DNA from: Bacteroidota bacterium
Lineage (GTDB): Bacteria > Bacteroidota > UBA10030 > UBA6906
Assembly (NCBI GenBank): GCA_016844425.1
Contig: JAERML010000016.1
Location: forward strand, 1-17,741
Length of the DNA stretch: 17,741 bases
Direction: 5' to 3'
Part shown: positions 7,648 through 14,003 of the stretch, in pieces
How the letters are laid out: each line of letters starts with the position of its first letter
Numbering within the stretch: the first letter of the stretch is position 1
The notes under the pieces: generated by a model
Database searches by the model: none
What the model was told of the DNA's origin: nothing
What the model saw: only the letters and a program-made list of their open reading frames with translations
Made by a program: the position numbers and the translations under genes

Positions 7648-7650
7648 CCG

Positions 7651-8199
7651 CTAGCGGCGGTAACCAGCGTACCGTGAAGCAAGTGATGTTGTGCCGGGGC
7701 GTCCTCGTTCTCGAACCTGATAGACGAGCCGCCGCGCATCCCGGTTCCACGTAATGCGTGTGCCTCCCTGTTCCGTGCCAACCCTCCCGTTGGTTTTCAC
7801 CACCTCGCGGTCAGGCGCCACCGTCACGTACACCTCGTCACCGCTCACACGCACCCCTTCCAGCGCGAACAACGATGGAAATGTGTAGGACACTTCAGCC
7901 ATCAACGTATCTCCGCGAACCACGACACGTTTTCCCGTGATCTTCCTCCCTCCCTGCTCGAACTCTGGCACCCGGTCATTCTCAGTGATCCTGATAAACA
8001 AATCAAAGTCGGCATTCACGGCTGAATCTGTTCTCCCGTCCGAGCGGATGTCAATCAGACGCATCACTGCTTCACCGGTCCCATCCTCTCGAACTGTGAT
8101 CAGATGTTCACTGGTCCTAACTAGGAGACACCCCGGAAGAATTGCAGCAGTGATTACAACAAGTCCTGCGTGTCGCATGAAAGGGTGAGGGATGGACAT
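7651..8199 (-). CDS. Hypothetical lipoprotein
   Basis: I do not recognise this protein of about 182 residues. Its N-terminus MSIPHPFMRHAG is followed by a hydrophobic stretch ending in ILPGC, an acceptable lipobox, so it is probably tethered in the periplasm or outer membrane. The mature part opens with SEHLITVREDGTGEAVMRL, a beta-rich pattern like lipoproteins with a 'vrVneDGsG' repeat, and alternates short beta strands with charged turns. It has no visible catalytic motif and no further conserved cysteine. Starts are ambiguous: TTG at 8205, ATG at 8199 (chosen) and ATG at 8178, none with a good SD. The gene begins 11 bases after the TlpA-like stop, so it is last in that operon and is followed by a terminator. 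A perfect palindrome, CCGCTAGCGG, straddles its stop codon. Its position suggests, but does not show, a link to periplasmic redox work. Confidence 0.75.
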   Translation of the reverse strand: MSIPHPFMRHAGLVVITAAILPGCLLVRTSEHLITVREDGTGEAVMRLIDIRSDGRTDSAVNADFDLFIRITENDRVPEFEQGGRKITGKRVVVRGDTLMAEVSYTFPSLFALEGVRVSGDEVYVTVAPDREVVKTNGRVGTEQGGTRITWNRDARRLVYQVRERGRPGTTSLASRYAGYRR

Positions 8200-8210
8200 G
8201 GCCAATCTTG

Positions 8211-8726
8211 CTATGGCAAAAGAAGCGGTTCAACCAACGCGACAAAATCCTCGTAGGCCTGAGCATTAATGCGCGTATGGACGAGCTTCCCCGACCGATC
8301 GTAGACAAACGTGGCAGGAACCGCACCGCTCCATTCGGGATGGAGAGCGTTCATGAACGATTCGTCGTTCTTTGTCGACTTGATGTACGTTGGGAAGTCC
8401 ACTTTCATTCTCTTGAGGAATGTCTGAACTGCACGTTCGGATTTCTGAGGATGATCAATGGAAATGAACTTCACATTAAGGCCGCGGGATGCATACGCTG
8501 AGCGGAGCTTCAACAGATGCGGAAATTCCTCAATACACGGAACACACCATGTAGCCCACACGTTAAGCAGGACGACTTTTCCAACCGACTGAGTAACAAG
8601 CGACTGCACTTCCTTCTCATCAACAGGAAGGACCGCTGGTTGTGTTGTCCCACCGGGAACCCCCGCTTGCGCGGGAGCCCAGGAAAGAATGATACTGAGT
8701 ATCCCAATTGAAAGGCACGCTCGCAT
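8211..8726 (-). CDS. TlpA/ResA-like periplasmic thioredoxin-fold protein
   Basis: The 171 residues comprise a Sec signal peptide (1-21, hydrophobic ILSIILSW, cleavage expected after AQA) and one thioredoxin-fold domain. The active site WATWCVPC (57-64) is the TlpA/ResA kind, and VPATFVYD gives the cis-proline loop. The family reduces or isomerises disulfides outside the cytoplasm, often in cytochrome c maturation, using electrons from a CcdA/DsbD-type membrane partner. That role would suit the c-type cytochromes in the same window but is inference. Its ATG overlaps the redoxin stop by one base (TGATG), so it is translationally coupled and needs no SD. The last part of the signal peptide is encoded by a strong palindrome (8655-8678). 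Confidence 0.9.
   Translation of the reverse strand: MRACLSIGILSIILSWAPAQAGVPGGTTQPAVLPVDEKEVQSLVTQSVGKVVLLNVWATWCVPCIEEFPHLLKLRSAYASRGLNVKFISIDHPQKSERAVQTFLKRMKVDFPTYIKSTKNDESFMNALHPEWSGAVPATFVYDRSGKLVHTRINAQAYEDFVALVEPLLLP
8655..8678. repeat. GNRA-looped palindrome inside the TlpA-like signal peptide
   Basis: On the minus strand a 10-base-pair stem (three of the pairs G-U in RNA) closes a GCAA tetraloop: core CCCGC-GCAA-GCGGG. It encodes residues 17-24, A-P-A-Q-A-G-V-P. This core and its 'PAQAG' translation are what one sees when the dispersed intergenic repeat of the form TCCCGCGCAAGCGGGA is translated. Whether it is a member of a repeat family in this genome cannot be seen from one copy. 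Confidence 0.55.
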
Positions 8727-9325
8727 CAGCTTTGCTTTTTTATTCGTTTGATGCTGCAGCCAAAGGCCTTCGTCTCTGCGCGGGGGGCATCTTTCCCTGC
8801 CAGCAACGCGTCCAGTGCTGCGCTCAGGTCGCGGGAACTGATCTCGTCCTCATCCCGACTGTCGTCAATACGGCCATGATAGCGGACCGTTCCGGTCGGA
8901 TCGATCACATAGATCTCCGGCGTCACCTGCGCTCCATACCCATCCGCCACCACGTTGTCGACATCCTTCAGCACGGCAAACTTGAACCCGTACTTACCGG
9001 CATGCTCCTTGATCTCGCTGACGCTCTCCTGTTTGTTGGAGTTGATGCCGAGAAAAGTAATGTCCTTCGAGGCGTATTGGTCGTGCAACTTCACCATTCG
9101 CTCATTGTAGTCGTTGGAGACCGGACACTGTGTGGCAATGAACATCACCACTACGTACTTGCTTTTCAGGTACTGCTCCAGCGAATGTTCCTTGCCGTTT
9201 GCATCCTTCAGGTTGAAGGACGGCGCCTTCATCCCGGGGGAAACCGCCGGCGGCGCCGAGCGACCAACCATAGTGCAGACAATCAACAATGCGGCGGCCA
9301 GAACAATGGGCACGGGTTTCTTCAT
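8726..9325 (-). CDS. Exported redoxin (AhpC/TSA-fold thioredoxin-like protein)
   Basis: From the ATG at 9325 the product is 199 residues: MKKP, a hydrophobic signal segment (5-21) with likely cleavage near SAPP, then a peroxiredoxin/redoxin fold. Landmarks are GMKAPSFNLKDANGKEHSL (31-49), VVVMFIATQCPVSNDY with the single active cysteine at 67, the cis-proline loop VTPEIYVID (134-142) and a C-terminal AFGCSIKR with Cys190. There is no CxxC, so it differs from TlpA, and Cys67/Cys190 could act as a peroxidatic/resolving pair. An in-frame start 27 codons earlier (9406) would add a His-rich stretch running back over the asd stop; it lacks a signal-like beginning, so I rejected it. AGAGGA at 9335-9340 supports 9325. 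It is coupled to the TlpA-like gene, suggesting an extracytoplasmic thiol pair. The subfamily is uncertain. Confidence 0.87.
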   Translation of the reverse strand: MKKPVPIVLAAALLIVCTMVGRSAPPAVSPGMKAPSFNLKDANGKEHSLEQYLKSKYVVVMFIATQCPVSNDYNERMVKLHDQYASKDITFLGINSNKQESVSEIKEHAGKYGFKFAVLKDVDNVVADGYGAQVTPEIYVIDPTGTVRYHGRIDDSRDEDEISSRDLSAALDALLAGKDAPRAETKAFGCSIKRIKKQS

Positions 9326-9334
9326 CACGCGATT

Positions 9335-9340
9335 TCCTCT
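9335..9340 (-). promoter_or_regulatory. Ribosome-binding site that fixes the redoxin start
   Basis: AGAGGA on the minus strand, 9 bases before the ATG at 9325. It supports starting just before the signal peptide instead of at the upstream in-frame start inside asd. Confidence 0.6.
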
Positions 9341-9356
9341 TTGTGTGTGAGTGTGG

Positions 9357-10361
9357 TTATGATGGTGAATGTATGCTGATCCATTCTTCGGCAATCTGGA
9401 CGGCATTAGTTGCCGCGCCTTTACGAAGGTTGTCCGCTACGATCCACAAGTTCAGCCCATGGGGTACCGTCATGTCCTGCCGGAGCCTTCCGACAAAGAC
9501 TTCGTCCTTCTCCCATGCGTTCACCGGCATGGGATACACAGCATTGTGCGGTTCGTCCTGGAGGACCACTCCCGGCGCCTGCCGGAGGGCTTCACGCACC
9601 TCATCCATCCTGAACGGTTTCTCAAATTCCACATTCACCGCTTCGCTGTGCCCGCCGAAAACCGGGACCCGGGTACATGTTGCTGTCACTCTCATGGCAT
9701 CATCTCCCAAGATCTTCCTTGTTTCCAGAACCATCTTGTGTTCTTCCTTGGTGTAGCCGTCATCGAAGAAAACATCGACGTGCGGAAGAACATTGAATGC
9801 GATCTGGTGCGCAAATTTCATCTGGGTCACAGGTACGTTGGCCATTTCTTCTTCCAGTTGGTCGAGCCCCTTCTGGCCTGCCCCGGTTACCGACTGGTAT
9901 GTGGCAACAACGATTCGCTTGATCCTCCAGCGGTCATGCAACGGCTTGAGAGCTACCACCATTTGAATAGTAGAACAGTTTGGATTGGCAATAATTCCCT
10001 TCTGATGAAGAATCATCCGGGGATTCACCTCGGGAACCACCAGCGGAACATGCTTATCCATGCGGAAGGCACTGCTGTTGTCGATGACAAGCGTCCCCGC
10101 GCGGACAGCGTGGGGCGCGAACTCCTTACTTACCGCGGCGCCCGCGGAGAACAGCGCCAGCTCAATTCCTACAAACGAATCGGGTGTCAGCTTCTGCACA
10201 CGATGTACCATCCCACCGAAGGTCACCTCTTTCCCGATGGACTGCTCCGATGCAAGAAAAAGGATGTTTCCTACGGGAAACTTCCGTTCTTCGAGCACCT
10301 GAATCATCTTCCTCCCCACTAACCCTGTTGCGCCGACGACGGCAACGTTCCAGACACGCAT
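9357..10361 (-). CDS. asd: Aspartate-semialdehyde dehydrogenase
   Basis: This 334-residue enzyme reduces aspartyl phosphate to aspartate semialdehyde with NADPH, the branch point to DAP/lysine, threonine and methionine. It shows the Rossmann start VAVVGATGLVGRKM (6-19), NSSAFRM (95-101), the catalytic Cys129 in NPNCSTIQ, the dimer and active-site region TYQSVTGAGQKG (154-165), the catalytic His238 in FGGHSEAV, and the C-terminal DNLRKGAATNAVQIAE. The length is normal for the bacterial ASADH subfamily. GAGG lies about 7 bases before the ATG at 10361. It follows lysA by 26 bases, so two lysine-pathway genes stand side by side. Since DAP for peptidoglycan also depends on this step, the gene is expected to be essential. 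Confidence 0.98.
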   Translation of the reverse strand: MRVWNVAVVGATGLVGRKMIQVLEERKFPVGNILFLASEQSIGKEVTFGGMVHRVQKLTPDSFVGIELALFSAGAAVSKEFAPHAVRAGTLVIDNSSAFRMDKHVPLVVPEVNPRMILHQKGIIANPNCSTIQMVVALKPLHDRWRIKRIVVATYQSVTGAGQKGLDQLEEEMANVPVTQMKFAHQIAFNVLPHVDVFFDDGYTKEEHKMVLETRKILGDDAMRVTATCTRVPVFGGHSEAVNVEFEKPFRMDEVREALRQAPGVVLQDEPHNAVYPMPVNAWEKDEVFVGRLRQDMTVPHGLNLWIVADNLRKGAATNAVQIAEEWISIHSPS

Positions 10362-10387
10362 GCAAAATCCTCGAATGGTTCAACGTT

Positions 10388-11609
10388 TTATAACTCTTCG
10401 ATTGTCTCCCGCTCCCTGATCAACGCGCATGTCTCGCCGTCCACAAGCACTTCTGCCGGTCGTGGCCGCGCATTATAATTGGAAGAAAGAACGTAGCCGT
10501 ATGCACCGGCACACATCAGCGCAACGAAATCCCCGCGATTCAGATGGGGGAGCGGCCGGTCAATGGCAAAGAAGTCTCCCGACTCACATAACGGACCAAC
10601 CACGTCTACTGTTTCATGTGGAGTCTCATTCACTGCCAGCGGAATGATCTGGTGGTAGGCATGGTACAAGCTGGGCCGGATCAGATCGTTCATGCCACCG
10701 TCCACCACTACAAACGTCTTCGCATCCCCCTCCTTGCGATAGAGAACCCTGCAAACCAGCGCACCGGCATGAGCAGCGATTGAGCGGCCAGGCTGAATCG
10801 AAAGCCGGCAACCCGCTTCTTTGAGAATTGGAAGAACGGCTTTGATCAGCAGCGCTGTAGAGAGATGCTCGCCTTCTGGTCGATCATCAGGGAGTGCGGG
10901 ATGACTGATGAACCCATGATATTGCACACCGTAGCCTCCACCAAAATCGAGGTCCTCCACTGGGACGCCTGCCTCGCGGGCACTCTTTACAAGGTTCACT
11001 AACGAGCGCGCCGCGGAAAGAAAAATTTTTGCCTGAATAATCTGCGAGCCAATATGGCTATGTAGACCGCCGACATCGATATTTCTCCTTCAAGCTCGTC
11101 GAGACATACGAATGGCCACCGGCGTCGATGTCCAAATTGACCCGGAGAAGAATGCGCGCGCGTTTTCCCATCCTGCCAGCAATGCCATTCAGAACCTCAA
11201 GCTCCTCGGTCGATTCCACATTAAACGCTGCTATTCCCTTCTCCAGTGCATACTCCATTTCATCGTCTCTTTTCCCCACACCGCTGAATGTGATCTTTCC
11301 CGGGGGGAAACCGGCCTCGAGTGCAAGGTAGAGCTCTCCCTTCGAACCAACATCGGCGCCCAGCCCTTCCTGAGCGATGATCTTCATGAGTGCCCTGTTG
11401 CTGTTGGCCTTCACCGCATAGCAGGTGAGGTGCGGGTAGCCATCGAACGCACCTTCGATGTGACGGCAATGGTAAACAATGGCGCGTTTACTATACACGT
11501 AGAGTGGCGTTCCAAACCGCTCCGCGACTTCTCGCAGCCGAAGCGATTCCACCATCAGTTGGTTGTTGTTATACGCGAACTCGTGCACGCGGTGCCGGTC
11601 TCCGCTCAT
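10388..11609 (-). pseudogene. lysA: Diaminopimelate decarboxylase, interrupted by a deletion plus frameshift
   Basis: Two reading frames together make one LysA. The 5' part (11609 to about 11083) has the PLP lysine Lys67 in YAVKANSN, GADVGSKGEL (84-93) and ends RVNLDIDAGGHSYVSTSLKE. The 3' part (about 11082 to 10388) starts NIDVGGLHSHIGSQI and continues through LDFGGGYG, PGRSIAAHAG, DGGMNDLIRP, CESGDFF and GAYGYVLSSNYN. Between SLKE and NIDV, family members have about 20-25 more residues beginning NKFG. These are absent here, and the frame shifts by a net 1 base (stop at 11058). So roughly 65-75 bases appear lost, not a multiple of three. The start overlaps the upstream stop (ATGA), with GAGG 4 bases before. 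LysA converts meso-DAP to lysine. Either this is a real inactivating lesion or an assembly/read error in the source; all else in the gene looks intact. Confidence 0.9.
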
Positions 11610-13069
11610 GATGCCTCGGAGTGCGTTCGACGGGCCGGCCGCTCCATAAAATCAAAGAACGAAAAGTACTTACTGTAGTCCACCTGGTATCCGTTCGCAT
11701 GAAATGCACCGGAGGAAACGTCTTGCATGTATTTCCCTTTGTATTCGCCGCGAACAATCCGCTCAAGAACATTCACAAGGACGTCAATATCATCTGTCGT
11801 GTTATAGCACCCGAGGCTTGCACGTACCATTCCTGGCATGCGAGATTTGTTGCCGGAAAGGACCTCTTGCATAATCGCGCGGTCCTCCTCGGGCGTAACT
11901 TTGAGGAGTTCCTTCACGTATGGATGCGCGCAAAAGCAGCCGTTGCGGACACCTATCCCACCCTCTGTTCCGATAATGGCGGCAACTAACGAATGGTGCA
12001 TTCCTTCTATACTGAACGGTATAACTCCCACCTTGTCCGAGAGGTCCTTCAGGGGTCCGTAGAGCGTCAGACCCCTCAGCCGTTTGAGCTTGCCATATGC
12101 ATAGTCAAGCAACTCTGCCTCGTGGGCGGCAATTTCATCCATTCCAACATTTTGCAGAACGGCGATTGCTTCGGCAAGAGCAACACCACCGATGACGTTC
12201 GGGCTGCCGGCCTCCTCCTTGTGTGGAGGATGGTTCCATTGTGCGGTGTCAAGAGTAACCATATCGACAACACCTCCTCCCACAACGTCCGGATCGCCTG
12301 CTTCAAAAAAGTCCACCGGCCCGATAAGTGCTCCAGTACCAAACGGAGCATACATCTTGTGCGCAGACAGGGCGACAAAATCAATATGCATCGGATCGTC
12401 GTCGGGCAGGATATCTATCGGCCGGTGGGGCGCAAGTTGTGCGGCATCCACAAAGATCTTTGCTCCCGCTGCATGAGTCCAGGCAGCAATTGTATGAATG
12501 GGGGAACATATGCCGGTGATGTTCGATGCGCCATTGATCGCAACGAGCTTCAGCCGTCCGGCAAACTGTGTTATGGATTTCTTCAAGGCGTCAAGGTCCA
12601 GATGGCCATCAGGGGTGATTCCGATATGGACCACACGCGCGTGCTTTCTCCATGGGAGATCGTTCGAATGATGTTCCATGGCTGTGGTTATGACCACATC
12701 ATCCGGAGAGAAATTGAACCTGTTGGCCAGCTTGTTGATGCACTCTGTGGTGTTTTTTGTGAAGATCACGGTGTTCCTCTCCGGGTCCGCGCCGACAAAA
12801 TTTCCGACAACATCATGGGCGCGGTCGAAGACTTCCGTGGCAAGCAACGACTTGAAGCCGGTGCCGCGATGCACGCCAGAATACCAAGCCATGAATTCTT
12901 CTACGCATTTGAGTACGCGCTTGAGCGTCGGTGTGCTGGCAGCATTATCGAGAAACACATACGGCCGTTCCGAGCCATCCAGCAGCGGGACGAGGGTATC
13001 GATGCCGACAATATCCTGCCGCAAGTCCGCCAGGGTCAGCGTCTTACCAGTTGTTTGATGATGGTGCAT
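11606..13069 (-). CDS. Class V aminotransferase, cysteine-desulfurase-like
   Basis: This is a 487-residue PLP enzyme of the SufS/CsdA-like fold. Seen are FLDNAASTPTLKRV (39-52), YSGVHRGTGFKS (63-74), TKNTTECIN (104-112), MEHHSND (131-137), FVDAAQLAPH (206-215, with the PLP-pairing Asp208) and the PLP lysine Lys238 in SAHKMYAPFGTG. The C-terminal active loop reads RNGCFCAHPYV, with cysteines at 378 and 380, where SufS has one persulfide-forming cysteine. It is about 80 residues longer than SufS, with extra N-terminal (1-35) and C-terminal segments. Desulfurase activity is likely but unproven; a selenocysteine lyase or another class V activity is possible. No sufBCD/iscU genes stand nearby. GAGGAG lies 6 bases before the ATG at 13069. 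Its stop overlaps the lysA start. Confidence 0.85.
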   Translation of the reverse strand: MHHHQTTGKTLTLADLRQDIVGIDTLVPLLDGSERPYVFLDNAASTPTLKRVLKCVEEFMAWYSGVHRGTGFKSLLATEVFDRAHDVVGNFVGADPERNTVIFTKNTTECINKLANRFNFSPDDVVITTAMEHHSNDLPWRKHARVVHIGITPDGHLDLDALKKSITQFAGRLKLVAINGASNITGICSPIHTIAAWTHAAGAKIFVDAAQLAPHRPIDILPDDDPMHIDFVALSAHKMYAPFGTGALIGPVDFFEAGDPDVVGGGVVDMVTLDTAQWNHPPHKEEAGSPNVIGGVALAEAIAVLQNVGMDEIAAHEAELLDYAYGKLKRLRGLTLYGPLKDLSDKVGVIPFSIEGMHHSLVAAIIGTEGGIGVRNGCFCAHPYVKELLKVTPEEDRAIMQEVLSGNKSRMPGMVRASLGCYNTTDDIDVLVNVLERIVRGEYKGKYMQDVSSGAFHANGYQVDYSKYFSFFDFMERPARRTHSEAS

Positions 13070-13081
13070 GACGTTCTCCTC

Positions 13082-13111
13082 AAAAACACTACGCGCGCGA
13101 TCAGCCGCGCG
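13082..13111 (-). terminator. Weak terminator-like hairpin between xerD and the aminotransferase
   Basis: On the minus strand CGCGCG-GCTGAT-CGCGCG overlaps the xerD stop codon, and a run of five T follows after 7 bases. The spacing to the T-run is longer than usual, and the next gene's SD comes right after, so it may be only partial or an mRNA-processing hairpin. Confidence 0.3.
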
Positions 13112-14003
13112 GGTGAAATGTACGGTGGACTTCTTTCAAATACTCGCGGTCAATATGCGTGTAGATCTGCGTTGTAGCAATATCGGCGTGGCCCAGCATC
13201 TCCTGGACAGCTCGCAGGTCTGCACCCCCTTCCAACAGATGCGTGGCGAAAGAGTGGCGGAAGGTATGGGGATGGACCTCCTTGGAGATGCCAGCCTTGC
13301 GCGTATAGGTCTGGACAATGTTCCAGATGGACATTCGCGTCATCGGCGCACCACGCGCATTCAAGAATACGGCGTCGCCGGATTTGTCACGCCGCTGCAG
13401 GATGGCGCGGGTCTCCACCTTGTACCTATCCAGCCAGCGGAGCGCCGACCCCCCGATCGGGACGATCCGTTCTTTCGACCCCTTGCCGAACACACGGACG
13501 ATCCCTTCTTTCGGAAGGACATTCGATTGCCTGAGGCCGGTCAACTCAGACACACGGATACCTGTTGCGTACAGCACTTCGAGGATCGCCTTGTCCCTGA
13601 GCCACAGGTTCTTCTTATCCTGTGGTGAAGGCGCCGGCTGGTTGAGTATCGAATCGACTTCTGCTTGCGTCAAAACATCCGGCAAGGCGCGCGGAAGCTT
13701 GGGCGCATCAATCGATTCGATCGGGTTGGTTTTGACGATGCCGTCACCAAGAAGAAACTTGTAAAAACCACGGATGGCGGAGAACGACCTCGTTACCGAA
13801 CGGGGAGACAGCCCCTTGCTCCTGAGCGAGCCGAGAAACTGCGATGCATGCATTTCCGTCACCTCATCCAGACTCCGGATGTTCTGCTCCCGCAGAAACT
13901 CCAGGTACCGGGTAATATCCAGTTTGTATGATGCAATGGTATTGTGCGAGGAGTTCTTCTCGAGTTGAAGGAAATGCAGATAGTCAGTGCAGTACTTGAT
14001 CAC
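13101..14003 (-). CDS. xerD: Tyrosine recombinase XerD
   Basis: At 300 residues this is a standard Xer recombinase. It has an N-terminal SAM-like DNA-binding domain (about 1-85, with SYKLDITRYLEFL) and a catalytic domain holding the whole active set at XerD spacing: Arg150 (ATGIRVSE), Lys174 (GKGSKER), His246 and Arg249 (HPHTFRHSFATHLLEGGADL), His272 (MLGHADI) and the nucleophile Tyr281 (TQIYTH). Xer proteins resolve chromosome dimers at dif during division, which fits its location among envelope and division genes. No phage or integron features surround it, so a housekeeping role is more likely than a mobile integrase; XerC versus XerD is judged by overall similarity only. The start is GTG at 14003, overlapping the pgpH stop (GTGA), with GGGAG about 6 bases before it. 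Confidence 0.93.
   Translation of the reverse strand: MIKYCTDYLHFLQLEKNSSHNTIASYKLDITRYLEFLREQNIRSLDEVTEMHASQFLGSLRSKGLSPRSVTRSFSAIRGFYKFLLGDGIVKTNPIESIDAPKLPRALPDVLTQAEVDSILNQPAPSPQDKKNLWLRDKAILEVLYATGIRVSELTGLRQSNVLPKEGIVRVFGKGSKERIVPIGGSALRWLDRYKVETRAILQRRDKSGDAVFLNARGAPMTRMSIWNIVQTYTRKAGISKEVHPHTFRHSFATHLLEGGADLRAVQEMLGHADIATTQIYTHIDREYLKEVHRTFHPRG

Noticed and set aside
7565..7650. SAM or other riboswitch ahead of the methionine gene
   Set aside because: Only about 85 bases separate the genes and a single simple hairpin is present; the multi-helix core of a SAM riboswitch is absent.
9369..10322. Plus-strand open frame of 317 codons
   Set aside because: Antisense shadow of asd, which is complete and has its catalytic residues.
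11040..11100. Programmed frameshift in lysA
   Set aside because: No slippery heptamer or downstream structure is evident at the junction, and a block of conserved residues is missing as well, so a frameshift alone would not restore the protein.
11993..13177. Plus-strand open frame of 394 codons
   Set aside because: Antisense to the class V aminotransferase; it results from that gene's codon bias and carries no recognisable motif, SD or promoter.
13101..14003. XerD as an integrase of a mobile element
   Set aside because: Its residue spacing matches housekeeping Xer proteins, it is coupled to pgpH, and no attachment-site repeats, phage genes or cassette array adjoin it.
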